Assembly (NCBI GenBank): GCA_946554445.1 | Contig: CAMNSD010000004.1 | Coordinates: 99,889 to 163,888 of the forward strand | DNA from: an uncultured Lachnospiraceae bacterium | GTDB taxonomy: Bacteria > Bacillota > Clostridia > Lachnospirales > Lachnospiraceae | DNA: 64,000 nucleotides | Reading direction: 5' to 3' | Part shown: positions 1-8,784 of the stretch, in pieces | Numbering within the stretch: position 1 is the first letter of the stretch | Layout of the letters: the number at the start of each line of letters is the position of its first letter | Notes under the pieces: model-generated | The model's input: the letters and a program-made list of their open reading frames with translations, nothing else | Databases searched by the model: none | Told to the model about the DNA's origin: nothing | Translations under genes and position numbers: made by a program

Positions 1-173
1 CAGTCAATCAAAAGTACGGTCTCCGGATCCGCCATCGGGATAAAATATTCATACCTCAGATTCCCCTCCTCCCCGCGGATTTTGTCAGCCGTTCCGCTGC
101 TCTCCATTTCCTGGGCAAACTTCCGGGCGCTGCCGTCCTTACCGGTATAATAGATGTTCACAACTATGCTCAT
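1..173 (-). CDS. ABM-fold (putative quinol monooxygenase) protein, cut by window edge
   Basis: The first 57 residues of a protein whose 3' part lies beyond the left edge. It opens MSIVVNIYYTGKDGSARKFA, with an alternating hydrophobic first strand followed by an amphipathic helix. A second strand reads RYEYFIPMADPETVLLID. This pattern is typical of the antibiotic-biosynthesis-monooxygenase (ABM, YgiN-like) ferredoxin-like fold, whose members are small dimers acting on quinols or other small aromatics. The start is set by an AAAGGAGGAG ribosome site. The 70-residue gene upstream ends 29 bases away on the same strand, so the two are probably co-transcribed. The substrate cannot be read from this fragment. 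Confidence 0.6.
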   Translation of the reverse strand, partial: MSIVVNIYYTGKDGSARKFAQEMESSGTADKIRGEEGNLRYEYFIPMADPETVLLID

Positions 174-202
174 GATTATTCTCCTCCTTTTTCCATTATA
201 GC

Positions 203-415
203 TTACGCGCTGAGTATTGGCATCGAAATACCGTTGATGTACGCATAGCCTGCTTTAGAAGCTGCATATCTTTCCATTTGAGCCTCAAAGGATTCAATCC
301 TTTGACGAGTTTCACAAACCTTTTCCTGTTTGGTCTGCTTTACCCAGTTGTTCTTCATTGCCGTATAAATAGATTCGGCCTTTCTTCCCATAGCGATGTT
401 ATTATGCCTTTTCAT
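203..415 (-). CDS. Small basic protein of unknown function (70 aa)
   Basis: Unrecognised. I chose the ATG at 415 because AGGAGGAG lies six bases upstream; an earlier in-frame start would put that site inside the gene. The protein begins MKRHNNIAMGRKAESIYTAM and is rich in Lys, Arg and Gln. Its middle is probably helical (RQRIESFEAQMERYAASKAG) and its end is hydrophobic. It has no signal peptide and no cysteine pair. It sits just upstream of the ABM-domain gene on the same strand. The good ribosome site and the tight spacing argue for a real gene. Confidence 0.5.
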   Translation of the reverse strand: MKRHNNIAMGRKAESIYTAMKNNWVKQTKQEKVCETRQRIESFEAQMERYAASKAGYAYINGISMPILSA

Positions 416-620
416 TTTTTCTCCTCCTGTCATTATCCAACATATAGATGCCCATCAAAATCCGGCCATCCCTTCACAAAAAATATAGATGCTCCCTACC
501 GGAACACCTATATTGTAAATCCACTTATTAACAATGTCTAATACCTATATTAAATATTAATAGATAACTAAAAGGCATATTTTAATTAGGAATCAACCAA
601 TCAACCATCAATCACCACCC

Positions 621-2240
621 CTATGCACTTATGTACTTATGCACGGTAGCTCTGACAGCGCCGGGACCGGCGAGCATTTCACGAAACATTGTCTCAATCT
701 TTTCTCCCAAACCAGTCTCATAAATATTTACGTAGAAAATACGCTCATTCGAAAGGATTGCCCTTAACTGGTCGGTAAACGTCTCAGGCTGTCCCACTAC
801 GATCCCCTTTAACTGCTCCTGGATTTCCTCCTTCATAGGATCGGGGGCCAACTCATATTCCCTGCCTTCATCATCCACCGCCAGCATATACCGAAGCCAG
901 CCGGCAATCCCCAGTGGAATCGCCTTAAGCCGGGAAGCATCCCCGTATTTTGCCACATATGCCTTAATGGTTTCCCCGAAGCGAATCCCCACCATCTGGG
1001 ACACATCTACCGCAAGACGAAGGTTTGTATCACCCAAATATTCATTGGGAAACCGGTCATAAAAAAGTTCATCCACAAATTTCTGTGGGGAAATGATTCC
1101 CGGATCCGGCACCACAGGCAGCCCTTCATCATAGGCTACCATGCGGGCCATTTGCATCATATCCGCATCCGTATTCAACATCCGGGCAAACAGATCATAT
1201 CCCAATGCCACCCCAAGAGGCCCGGTGGCGGAATGCACCGGATTCAGGCATACGGTCACTTTCATGCGTTCAGACAGATTCACGGTCTCTCGGTCAGCCA
1301 TATATACGCCAAAGCCCTTTTCCAAAGCCGGTCTGCCGTTAGGAAAACTGTCTTCTATCACGAGATACTGCGGTTTCTCGGCATTGACGAAGGGTGCGAT
1401 ATAGGTCCGCTTGCCGGTAATTACCGGCTGCATATTTTCCACGCCCAACTTCTCAAGGTCATCGGCAATCTGCTCACTGGGGCGCGGTGTGATCTTATCG
1501 ATCATGGTCCAGGGGTAAGCAACCGTTTTTTCATTTCCCACATAGGCCGCAAACCCTTCTTCTACGAAACCTGCCCTCTGCCACTCTTGTGTCATGGTCA
1601 ACACGGATTCCCGCAGTTTAGCCCCATTCTGGGAACAGTTGTCCATGGAAACCAGAGCCAAAGGATATGCTCCTGCCTGATACCGTTCATAGAGCATAGC
1701 CGTCAGCACTGCCATTGCTCCCACGGCTTTGTCCGGTCCCTCCTGAATATCAGCTTCCACAAAAGGAAACCAAGTGTCATCCGCTTTCTGCAGCGCATAT
1801 CCTTTCTCAGTAATTGTAAAAGAGACCAACTGCAGAGACGGACTTCTAAAAATTTCTTTCAACCGGTTCCACTGCCCTGGGACCGATGACTGGGCTTTGA
1901 CTGCCTCAGCCATGGATCCCAATACCTTGTATTCCCTGGTTCCGTCCCCGTGCAGAAGTACGCTCAGTCCCAGGTTATCATAGGGCTCATAAATTTTATC
2001 TACCACATCATAATCAAAGGTCTCGACACAGGTAATCCCCCGGTCCATCGCCCCTTCTTCCAAAAGGCCGTCTGCAATACCGCCGATAAAGATACGAAAA
2101 ATATTACCGATTCCAAAATGCACCCATACCGGCTCCTTTTTCGCCTTTTCAGAAACCGCCTCCACATCGTATCCTGGAAGGGCGATTCCCGCCTCTTCCC
2201 AGGGCGCACGGTTTTTGATCCCATCCATTGTCAGTTTCAT
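621..2240 (-). CDS. Mannitol dehydrogenase family oxidoreductase (fructuronate reductase / mannonate oxidoreductase-like)
   Basis: A 539-residue cytosolic NAD-dependent dehydrogenase of the polyol/uronate family (COG0246), which includes UxuB. UxuB interconverts D-mannonate and D-fructuronate in hexuronate breakdown. An N-terminal nucleotide-binding loop, HFGIGNIFR, is at about residues 41-49. DKITPRPS is at about 248-255. The catalytic Lys-Asn-His group lies in KVTVCLNPVHSA at about 327-338. The start at 2240 follows GATGGAGGG; the longer ORF adds 11 residues with no ribosome site. A BASS-type transporter gene lies 75 bases upstream on the same strand. Activity on uronate rather than a polyol is inferred from length and motifs. 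Confidence 0.8.
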   Translation of the reverse strand: MKLTMDGIKNRAPWEEAGIALPGYDVEAVSEKAKKEPVWVHFGIGNIFRIFIGGIADGLLEEGAMDRGITCVETFDYDVVDKIYEPYDNLGLSVLLHGDGTREYKVLGSMAEAVKAQSSVPGQWNRLKEIFRSPSLQLVSFTITEKGYALQKADDTWFPFVEADIQEGPDKAVGAMAVLTAMLYERYQAGAYPLALVSMDNCSQNGAKLRESVLTMTQEWQRAGFVEEGFAAYVGNEKTVAYPWTMIDKITPRPSEQIADDLEKLGVENMQPVITGKRTYIAPFVNAEKPQYLVIEDSFPNGRPALEKGFGVYMADRETVNLSERMKVTVCLNPVHSATGPLGVALGYDLFARMLNTDADMMQMARMVAYDEGLPVVPDPGIISPQKFVDELFYDRFPNEYLGDTNLRLAVDVSQMVGIRFGETIKAYVAKYGDASRLKAIPLGIAGWLRYMLAVDDEGREYELAPDPMKEEIQEQLKGIVVGQPETFTDQLRAILSNERIFYVNIYETGLGEKIETMFREMLAGPGAVRATVHKYISA

Positions 2241-2315
2241 GCTTATCCCTCCATCATTTATTATTGTTGGCAAATGATGAACCTGGTTTTATAAAAACAT
2301 TTTTTCTCAGAACTT

Positions 2316-3269
2316 TTATGCCTCATCGCTCCATCTATTATAAATGTTCGCTAAAATAGCACCGGATATATTATGCCATACTGAGAAGATTGCACCGGGC
2401 ACCGTTGCCATTGCCAGATCCGGAAATGCCGAACCGGCAAGACTGGTAGCCAACCCGGAGTTCTGCATCCCGATCTCCACCGACAATGCCTTGGTTTTGG
2501 ACACGTTGAGCTTTAACAGCTTGCCCAGGCCGAATCCGCATGCATAGCCCAGCAGGTTATGTAAGATAACGACTGCAAATACCACGATTCCTGTAGAGAA
2601 TATCTTCTCTGCGTTATGGGATACCACGGATGCAACGATCATGCAGATTGCAATTACCGAAACGGTCGGCAGGATCGTAACCAGTTTTTCCGTAACCTTC
2701 CCAAACAGCTTATTGATGATAAATCCAAGCGCGATCGGTATGATCACGACTTTAATAATAGAAAGAAACATATTCATGGGATCGACCGTTACGGTGGTTC
2801 TCAGTAACAGCCAGGTAATCGCCGGTGTGAGCAGGGGCGCCAAAATCGTATTCACGCTGGTCATCCCCACAGACAACGCCACATCTCCCTTGGACATATA
2901 GGTAATCACGTTGCTGGATGTGCCGCCCGGACAGGTCCCTACAAGGATTACGCCTGCAAGCAGCGCTGCATCCAGTCCAAAAACCTTTCCCAGACCAAAC
3001 GCCAGAAGCGGCATAATCGTAAACTGTGCTACACATCCTATGATAATATCTTTCGGTCTTGTAAATACCAGTTTAAAATCCTCCAGTTTCAGGGTAAGCC
3101 CCATGCCGAACATAACGATCATCAGCAGGTAATTTACCCAGCTTGTCTGGATCCATGTGCATGAAACCGGCACAAATAATGCCAATGCCGCAATCGCAAG
3201 CACAATAAGCGCCATAAACTTTCCAAAAAAATTACTGATTGTTTCTAATACTTTCATTTCCTCATCCAT
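2316..3269 (-). CDS. Bile acid:sodium symporter (BASS) family transporter
   Basis: An integral membrane protein of about 317 residues with eight to ten hydrophobic segments. It carries the BASS signature GTCPGGTSSNVITYMSKGD at about residues 100-118 and a second conserved stretch, SVEIGMQNSGLA, near the end. Family members carry organic anions (bile acids, pyruvate, pantoate and others) with sodium. It lies directly upstream of the uronate/polyol dehydrogenase, so an acid substrate for that enzyme is possible but unproven. The ATG at 3269 has AAGG at a six-base distance. A second ATG at 3257 (MKVLETISNF) is almost as good, and the longer ORF from 3308 lacks a ribosome site. Confidence 0.85.
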   Translation of the reverse strand: MDEEMKVLETISNFFGKFMALIVLAIAALALFVPVSCTWIQTSWVNYLLMIVMFGMGLTLKLEDFKLVFTRPKDIIIGCVAQFTIMPLLAFGLGKVFGLDAALLAGVILVGTCPGGTSSNVITYMSKGDVALSVGMTSVNTILAPLLTPAITWLLLRTTVTVDPMNMFLSIIKVVIIPIALGFIINKLFGKVTEKLVTILPTVSVIAICMIVASVVSHNAEKIFSTGIVVFAVVILHNLLGYACGFGLGKLLKLNVSKTKALSVEIGMQNSGLATSLAGSAFPDLAMATVPGAIFSVWHNISGAILANIYNRWSDEA

Positions 3270-3379
3270 TCCTTTCCTTTTCTCATCGGTTTCCCCCGAA
3301 GTCCTCACAGTGATTCCCTGTGCTTGTAGCAGTATCCCTCCTTCCCTCGCCCGGACATCACACTTTCCCTCTGGTTACT

Positions 3380-3823
3380 CTATCCGTTAAATGCCGTGAT
3401 ATTGGCTTCATTCAGGGTAAAGTCATAATAATTTAAATCCTCACGCTTCGTCCAACCGATACGCTTCCAAAACGCGTTACCCACATCATTCTTCGTAAAG
3501 GCGATCAGCGACACCTTATTGATCTGTTCCGCCTTGAGGGCCTCCATGCAAAAGACCACCATCGCTTTGCCAATCCCCCGCATACGGTACTCTTCCGCCA
3601 CACATACATGATACAGGCATCCCCGCCTGCCATCGTGTCCACAGAGAATCGCCCCCACAATCCTTCCATCTTCCACCGCCACCACACTGGTATCGGGATT
3701 GCGCGTAAGAAAACGCGCCACCCCCTCCCTGGAATCATCCAGGCTCCGGATGGCAAATCCTTTGATCGACATCCACAGCGCCTTCACCCCGTCATAATCT
3801 TCTATCGTCATCCTGCGTATCAT
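3380..3823 (-). CDS. GNAT family N-acetyltransferase
   Basis: A GCN5-related acetyltransferase of 147 residues. It begins MIRRMTIEDYDGVKALW, the usual first strand and helix. The acetyl-CoA loop is EEYRMRGIGKAMV, and the C-terminal part reads NAFWKRIGWTKRED. I took the ATG at 3823, which has GGAAAGGGA six bases upstream. A longer reading frame begins with a GTG at 3901 and overlaps the stop of the upstream editing-protein gene by four bases; that alternative implies translational coupling. The acceptor substrate is unknown. Confidence 0.8.
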   Translation of the reverse strand: MIRRMTIEDYDGVKALWMSIKGFAIRSLDDSREGVARFLTRNPDTSVVAVEDGRIVGAILCGHDGRRGCLYHVCVAEEYRMRGIGKAMVVFCMEALKAEQINKVSLIAFTKNDVGNAFWKRIGWTKREDLNYYDFTLNEANITAFNG

Positions 3824-3897
3824 ATACTGTCCCTTTCCACTCTCTGTCCTTCCCGCACATAACCCTACTGCCCTCTTCATCTCTTCCGTGTATCTTC

Positions 3898-4500
3898 TCA
3901 CTCCCCCACAAGCGTCACCGGCGTATAGTCATGCTTCACATAAGGAAGAAACTTTTCCAAAATATCCTTAGTGCGAATCTTCAGGCTGGAAGTATTTACA
4001 CAGGGATGACAGCCCACGAACTCATCCGCCAAGATATCCCTGTCGATCAAAAGCCGCACCCGGTTATCTTTATCATTCATCAGGCCCATCACACTCACCG
4101 AACCGGGCGTGATATCCAAAAACGCCTCCATATACTCTGCACCCGCAAAGGAAAGCCTTGCACTGCCAATCTGACTGGAAAGTTCCTTGGTCTTAAACTT
4201 TTTCGTGCCGGGCATCATCAGCATATAAAAATCCGTCTTCTGGGAATTACATAGAAAAAGATTCTTACAGATATGGATTCCCAGTTTACTGTCCACATCA
4301 TGACAGTCCTCCACAGTGGCCGTCACCCCATGGTCCAAGCGCAGATAAGGGATATTCAGTTTCTCAAGCAGTTCATATACTGCCATTTCCTTTAAAAGTC
4401 TGCCATTGGGTGAGGGTTTCATGTCAACTGGCATAATTGCCATCTCCCGCTCCTCTGCCTGTATGCTATCTGCCTGTATGCTATCTTCCCGTATATTCAT
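3898..4500 (-). CDS. YbaK/ProX-type prolyl-tRNA editing protein
   Basis: A trans-editing deacylase of the YbaK/ProX family, which hydrolyses Ala or Cys mischarged on tRNA-Pro. The family core runs from KEMAVYELLEKLNIPYLRLDH through KNLFLCNSQKTDFYMLM to TPGSVSVMGLMNDKDNRVRL and FVGCHPCVNTSSL. The GSVSVMGLMND and FVGCHP segments match the conserved active-site region. The chosen ATG at 4500 follows GAGGAGCAGGAAG. A second ATG at 4443 also has GAGGAG upstream and would give a length nearer the family norm. The extra N-terminus between the two contains an exact 15-base tandem duplication (residues DSIQA twice). Confidence 0.85.
   Translation of the reverse strand: MNIREDSIQADSIQAEEREMAIMPVDMKPSPNGRLLKEMAVYELLEKLNIPYLRLDHGVTATVEDCHDVDSKLGIHICKNLFLCNSQKTDFYMLMMPGTKKFKTKELSSQIGSARLSFAGAEYMEAFLDITPGSVSVMGLMNDKDNRVRLLIDRDILADEFVGCHPCVNTSSLKIRTKDILEKFLPYVKHDYTPVTLVGE
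4456..4485. repeat. Perfect 15-bp tandem duplication
   Basis: The 15-mer TGCCTGTATGCTATC occurs twice with no gap (4456-4470 and 4471-4485). It lies near the 5' end of the prolyl-tRNA editing gene. Because 15 is a multiple of three it keeps the frame and repeats five residues. It sits between two plausible start codons, so it may be N-terminal coding sequence or leader. Confidence 0.9.
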
Positions 4501-4619
4501 CTTCCTGCTCCTCATTTCCATACAGCACAATTTTCCGTCCTGTCATTCATCTGCCCCTTCCTACATCTCAACTGAAAACGCCACCTCTCCTTCGTTCTCA
4601 ATCATTTCAGGGTATAATC

Positions 4620-5108
4620 TCAATACCCAAAAGTCCCCTCCAGGGATTCGTCCTCATCAATCCACTGCTGTACCGGAATCGCCCGATACTCCGTATCCGT
4701 ATCCCTGACATACACGGTCTCAATTCCCGCATTAATAATCTGCCGTTTACACATGGAGCAGCTGCAGGAATTTTTCACATACTCTCCCGTATCCGCCTCC
4801 ACACCGGTCAAATACATGGCGCTGCCGATCATCTTATCCCTAGAAGCGCTGATGATCGCATTGGTCTCCGCATGCACGCTGCGGCACAGTTCATAGCGTT
4901 CTCCCCTGGGAATGGCCAGCTTTGTGCGGATACACTCCCCCACATCGGTGCAGTTTTTCCTTCCCCTGGGTGCTCCCACATATCCTGTGGCAATCACCTC
5001 GTCATTCTTCACAATGACGGCTCCATAATGTCTGCGCAGACAGGTAGAACGCTGCGCCACCATCTTCGCCAAGTCCAGATAATAGTTTACTTTATCTCTT
5101 CTCTCCAT
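4620..5108 (-). CDS. dCMP deaminase family (ComEB-like) zinc deaminase
   Basis: A 162-residue cytidine/deoxycytidylate deaminase-fold enzyme. The zinc and catalytic motif HAETNAII is at residues 79-86. The second zinc site is SCSMCKRQIINAGI, with cysteines at 117 and 120. The middle segment GAVIVKNDEVIATGYVGAPRG is the standard dCMP deaminase substrate strand. dCMP deaminase makes dUMP for thymidylate synthesis. The residue before the first zinc cysteine is Ser where Pro is usual. Translation starts at 5108 behind GGGAG. It is followed by the editing gene and preceded by a palindromic spacer that separates it from argC. Confidence 0.85.
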   Translation of the reverse strand: MERRDKVNYYLDLAKMVAQRSTCLRRHYGAVIVKNDEVIATGYVGAPRGRKNCTDVGECIRTKLAIPRGERYELCRSVHAETNAIISASRDKMIGSAMYLTGVEADTGEYVKNSCSCSMCKRQIINAGIETVYVRDTDTEYRAIPVQQWIDEDESLEGTFGY

Positions 5109-5146
5109 CCCTATCTCCCTTCCAAAAATATACAGTTTCAGCGCCC

Positions 5147-5178
5147 GGAAGAATGTATGCCGCAGGCGACATTCTTCC
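5147..5178. repeat. Intergenic hairpin, 10-bp perfect stem
   Basis: GGAAGAATGT (5147-5156) and ACATTCTTCC (5169-5178) form a perfect stem around a 12-base loop. No T-run follows on either strand, so it is not a classical terminator. A related hairpin with an AGAATGCC stem lies at 48400-48423 in the spoIIA operon. Confidence 0.6.
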
Positions 5179-5179
5179 C

Positions 5180-5237
5180 GACATAATTTAGTGATACTTG
5201 GGGTATGTATTTTATACCCCTAGTGTCACTTTATGTC
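5180..5237. repeat. Long imperfect palindrome downstream of argC
   Basis: The left arm (5180-5206) and right arm (5214-5237) pair over about 24 bases: GACATAA, then AGTGAtACTtGGGGTAT against its partner, with two mismatches and a three-base bulge. The loop is seven bases. It starts five bases after the argC stop. It could end argC transcription or protect the 3' end, but no U-tract follows it. Confidence 0.6.
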
Positions 5238-5241
5238 ATTT

Positions 5242-6309
5242 TTACGGAAACATCGGCACCAGTTCCAGTCCTTCGCTCTCCACCAGACCAAACATCAGGT
5301 TCATGTTCTGCACCGCCTGTCCAGCCGCGCCTTTGACCAGATTGTCCAAAGCCCCCATCATAATGACTCTGCCCGTGCGCTCATCAATCACGAAATTAAT
5401 GTCCACGTAATTGCTGCCTTCCACCCACTTCGTCTCCGGGCATACGCCTTTTTCCAGAACACGGACAAATTTTTCTTTCTGATAATACTTATCATACACG
5501 GCCTTTACTTCCTCATAGGAAGGCAGCGCCATCTGTCCATCCGCTTTCTTTATCGGCAGAAGCTTTGCATAGGCCGTCACCAGGATACCTCTGTTCATGG
5601 GCACCAGATGGGGCGTGAAATTCAGAATAATCTCTTTCCCCGCCGCATATCCAAGCTGTTCCTCTATCTCCGGTGTATGTCTGTGACTCGCCACGCCATA
5701 TGCTTTGATATTCTCGTTCACCTCACAGTAAAGATTCGGCACCTTCGCGCCGCGTCCCGCCCCGGATGTCCCGCTCTTGGCGTCTATGATCAACGTCTCC
5801 GTGTCAATCAGCCCTTCTTTTACCAGCGGATAGGCTGTGAGAATGGAACAGGTAGTATAACAGCCCGGATTAGCTACCAGACGGGCGCCTTTCACATCCT
5901 CCCTGTTGATCTCACACAGCCCGTAAACTGCTTCTTTTATGTATTGAGGCGACTTATGCTCGATGCCATACCATTTTTCATAAGTAGAAACATCTTTGAT
6001 ACGGAAATCGGCGCTTAAGTCCACCACCTTTACTTTAGAAAGAATATCCTCATTCATCATGGAAGCACAGAAGCCCTGGGGCGTGGCCGTAAAGATCACA
6101 TCCACCTGTTTCGCCAGTTCTTCCATATTGTCATCCATGCACTTCGCATCCACAATCTGAAACATATTCTGGTACACTTGCGCATACTTCTGGTCGATAT
6201 AACTGCGCGATCCGTACCAGACCACCTCCACCTTGCTGTGGGCAGTGAGAATCCTCACCAACTCGCCACCCGCATATCCTGTGGCCCCTATAATTCCCGC
6301 TTTTATCAT
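5242..6309 (-). CDS. argC: N-acetyl-gamma-glutamyl-phosphate reductase
   Basis: The third enzyme of arginine synthesis: it reduces N-acetylglutamyl phosphate to the semialdehyde with NADPH. The protein begins MIKAGIIGATGYAGGELVRI, the Rossmann phosphate loop. The catalytic cysteine is C150 in ANPGCYTT. The protein is 355 residues, close to the family norm of about 345. The start has GAAAGGAG upstream. It stands alone without the other arg genes of the classical operon; argG lies about 1.2 kb away on the other strand, so arginine synthesis genes here are scattered. Confidence 0.95.
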   Translation of the reverse strand: MIKAGIIGATGYAGGELVRILTAHSKVEVVWYGSRSYIDQKYAQVYQNMFQIVDAKCMDDNMEELAKQVDVIFTATPQGFCASMMNEDILSKVKVVDLSADFRIKDVSTYEKWYGIEHKSPQYIKEAVYGLCEINREDVKGARLVANPGCYTTCSILTAYPLVKEGLIDTETLIIDAKSGTSGAGRGAKVPNLYCEVNENIKAYGVASHRHTPEIEEQLGYAAGKEIILNFTPHLVPMNRGILVTAYAKLLPIKKADGQMALPSYEEVKAVYDKYYQKEKFVRVLEKGVCPETKWVEGSNYVDINFVIDERTGRVIMMGALDNLVKGAAGQAVQNMNLMFGLVESEGLELVPMFP

Positions 6310-6378
6310 GTATCGTCCTGCTCCTTTCTTATCGGTACAGATTCCAATAAATCCTTTAGAAGTTCCTGCTATATATAC

Positions 6379-6807
6379 CTATTCAATCACCAGTTTAGCA
6401 TAGGTCTCTCCCGCTTCCTCATATTCTTTGTTGTAAACATGCTTTCCTATGATACTTCTCAACTTCTTAATATCTTCCAAATCCGGAGCCGCAAATTCCA
6501 AATAGCAGATCTGAGAACCGGCCTCATTTAATGCCTCATAAAAATCTGAGATATGACAGTAAAACTTATCCAAAATATCCTCCAGCGGATACTGGGAGAT
6601 CTCTTCTGCCGATTCCCCCTCCGCAAACTCCGGCTCCTGCTCAAATGACAGGGATGTCACATATAGGATCTCATCTTTCTCTTTATACGCATAGATTCCC
6701 TGCTCGATTTCCCTGTATTTTTGTTTTTTGAAGAGCGAAAGGCCGCCTGCCTTACGATATTTTTCTGCATCATAGTTTTTAATATTTTTCATGGTTATGT
6801 TATGCAT
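6379..6807 (-). CDS. Hypothetical acidic protein (about 142 aa)
   Basis: Unrecognised soluble protein. The C-terminal two thirds are acidic, with helices such as EISQYPLEDILDKFYCHISD and FAAPDLEDIKKLRSIIGKHV. It has no signal peptide or membrane segment. The start is uncertain. The longest frame (from 6879) would overlap the upstream gene, and ATGs at 6807 and 6792 both sit near GGGAGG at poor spacing. It lies just downstream of the 83-residue zinc-ribbon-like protein on the same strand, with a gap of about 20 bases, so the two probably form a unit. Confidence 0.55.
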   Translation of the reverse strand: MHNITMKNIKNYDAEKYRKAGGLSLFKKQKYREIEQGIYAYKEKDEILYVTSLSFEQEPEFAEGESAEEISQYPLEDILDKFYCHISDFYEALNEAGSQICYLEFAAPDLEDIKKLRSIIGKHVYNKEYEEAGETYAKLVIE

Positions 6808-6829
6808 CCTCCCTGCCGCCATCAATTTG

Positions 6830-7081
6830 TCACAAAATATGATTATACTTTTGACATATTTCACACAGTCCAAACTCATTAACCCTCATGGGACTAAAAT
6901 ATTTCCTGATATATCGAGCCGCAGCGGTCGTATATTCTCCCTGGCCCCAATTTGTGGTTAACTCTTTTGGGAGATCTGGATCATATCCTGTACTGCCGCA
7001 GCAAATACATGTATTTATCCATTTCTTCAACTTGGGATACTGCCTGATATAATCCAATCCCTCATTGTTACTGTATTCCAT
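6830..7081 (-). CDS. Small protein with two CxxC motifs
   Basis: An 83-residue protein with a possible zinc-binding pair: CICC near residues 26-29 and CEIC near 75-78. The segment between includes GSTGYDPDLPKEL and AAARYIRKYFSP. AGGAG lies five bases before the ATG at 7081. I do not recognise a named family. The spaced CxxC pairs suggest a structural zinc ribbon. Its neighbour downstream on the same strand is also of unknown function; argG diverges on the other side. Confidence 0.6.
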   Translation of the reverse strand: MEYSNNEGLDYIRQYPKLKKWINTCICCGSTGYDPDLPKELTTNWGQGEYTTAAARYIRKYFSPMRVNEFGLCEICQKYNHIL

Positions 7082-7249
7082 ATAGTCTCCTGTTAATCAG
7101 TTACAAAATCAAAAATAGCGTACAGTTTCATTTTTTCACGCTACTTTAATATATCACGCTGGAAACCGCTTGACAATCACTACCGCTTTATCTACCCGCT
7201 TTCCTGTTCTTACCTGCCCTTTATCTCTTGCATTGTATAACTATACATT

Positions 7250-7335
7250 ATAATTGCATAATATTCAATATATTTTTCTTTTTATGCATAAAAAACAATA
7301 ATATTCATATAAATATGCATAAATTTACACTTGCA
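7250..7335 (+). promoter_or_regulatory. Possible ArgR operator region upstream of argG
   Basis: The 380-base gap before argG is very AT-rich. It holds several ARG-box-like half sites: TGCATAATATTCA at 7255-7267, ATTCAT at 7303-7308, and TGCATAAATTTACA at about 7316-7329. The known ARG box is TGAAT, four A/T bases, then ATTCA. The matches are imperfect, so this is a suggestion from position and sequence only. Confidence 0.3.
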
Positions 7336-7460
7336 ATCTATGTTATCTTGTTGTATATTGTTTTAAGGATAAACGCGGCCTGTTATTTTTCGGGCGATAT
7401 GCGTATAGATAGAAACCTATATAACAATTTCATTACATATTTTAAATGGAGGAAACTGAA

Positions 7461-8684
7461 ATGAAAGAAAAAGTAGTTCTTGCGTACTCCGGCGGACTTG
7501 ATACCACCGTTATCATTCCCTGGCTGAAAGAAAATTTTGACTATGAAGTAATCTGCGTGTGCGGCAACTGCGGCCAGGCGGAGGAACTTGACGGCTTAGA
7601 GGAGCGTGCCCTCTCAAGCGGCGCTTCCAAACTCTATATCGAAGATTTGACTGACGAATTCTGCAATGACTTTATCATGCCCTGTGTACAGGCCCATGCA
7701 GTCTATGAGAACAAGTATCTGCTGGGCACTTCCATGGCAAGGCCTGTCATCGCTAAGAAGCTGGTAGAGATTGCCCGCAAAGAAGGCGCTACCGCCATCT
7801 GTCACGGCGCTACCGGCAAGGGCAACGACCAGATTCGTTTTGAACTGGGCATCAAAGCGCTGGCTCCCGACTTAAAGATTATCGCCGCATGGCGGAACGA
7901 GAAATGGACTCTAAGTTCCCGTGAGGAAGAGATCGAATACTGCCGTCAGCACGGCATCCATCTTCCTTTCTCCGCAGATTCCAGTTACAGTCGAGATCGT
8001 AACTTATGGCACATCAGCCATGAGGGATTGGAACTTGAGGATCCTGCCAATGAGCCCAACTACGAACATCTTCTGGTACTGGGCACCACGCCCGAAAAGG
8101 CACCTGAAGAGGGAGAATATGTGACCATGACCTTTGAAAAGGGTATTCCGACCTCTGTCAATGGCAAGGAAATGAAAGTGGCCGATATTATTGCTACCCT
8201 AAATGAATTAGGCGGCAAACACGGCATCGGCATCGTGGATATCGTGGAAAACCGCGTGGTGGGCATGAAATCCCGCGGCGTCTACGAGACACCTGGCGGC
8301 ACCATTCTTTACGAAGCACACCAGCAGCTGGAGGAATTGATCCTCGACCGCGACACCTACGCCCTCAAACAGGATATGGGCAATAAGTTTGCACAGATTG
8401 TCTATGAAGGCAAGTGGTTCACCCCTCTGCGCAAAGCGGTACAGGCTTTCATCGAATCTACACAGGAATATGTGACAGGCGAAGTGAAGTTCAAACTCTA
8501 TAAAGGGAACATCATCAAGGCTGGCACCACTTCACCGTACTCACTCTACAATGAGAGTATCGCTTCCTTCACCACCGGCGATATGTACGACCATCACGAT
8601 GCGGAAGGCTTTATCAACCTGTTTGGTTTATCCAGCAAAGTACGTGCGATGAAGATGCAGGAAAATGGCGTAAAGCTTATATAA
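7461..8684 (+). CDS. argG: Argininosuccinate synthase
   Basis: Joins citrulline and aspartate with ATP in the penultimate arginine step. The protein is 407 residues. The PP-loop motif AYSGGLDTT is at about residues 8-16. ATP and citrulline segments include [17 protein letters not shown] and [14 protein letters not shown] chose the ATG at 7461, which follows GGAGG by eight bases, over the longer frame from 7446. It is followed by a hairpin and carries no argH behind it in this window. Confidence 0.95.
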   Translation: MKEKVVLAYSGGLDTTVIIPWLKENFDYEVICVCGNCGQAEELDGLEERALSSGASKLYIEDLTDEFCNDFIMPCVQAHAVYENKYLLGTSMARPVIAKKLVEIARKEGATAICHGATGKGNDQIRFELGIKALAPDLKIIAAWRNEKWTLSSREEEIEYCRQHGIHLPFSADSSYSRDRNLWHISHEGLELEDPANEPNYEHLLVLGTTPEKAPEEGEYVTMTFEKGIPTSVNGKEMKVADIIATLNELGGKHGIGIVDIVENRVVGMKSRGVYETPGGTILYEAHQQLEELILDRDTYALKQDMGNKFAQIVYEGKWFTPLRKAVQAFIESTQEYVTGEVKFKLYKGNIIKAGTTSPYSLYNESIASFTTGDMYDHHDAEGFINLFGLSSKVRAMKMQENGVKLI

Positions 8685-8742
8685 GACAGTTTCGTTTCAT
8701 AAGCAGTATATTTTCAAGATATATAAGATATATAATAAAAAT

Positions 8743-8777
8743 AGGGAGCATCTGTCGTTTGGATGGATGCTCTCTTT
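8743..8777 (+). terminator. Putative terminator of argG
   Basis: A stem of GGGAGCATC and GATGCTCTC around a loop of about 14 bases, followed by a weak T-rich stretch (TTTGTAA). It lies about 60 bases past the argG stop, between convergent genes. Confidence 0.6.
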
Positions 8778-8784
8778 GTAAACG

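Noticed and set aside
5180..5237. Intrinsic terminator of argC
   Set aside because: A strong palindrome is present but no U-tract follows on the argC strand, so it is listed as a repeat.
4437..6018. Long plus-strand ORFs (249 and 261 codons) opposite the deaminase and argC
   Set aside because: They run antisense to well-supported genes, lack ribosome sites, and their translations show Ser/Pro/His-rich composition typical of shadow frames.
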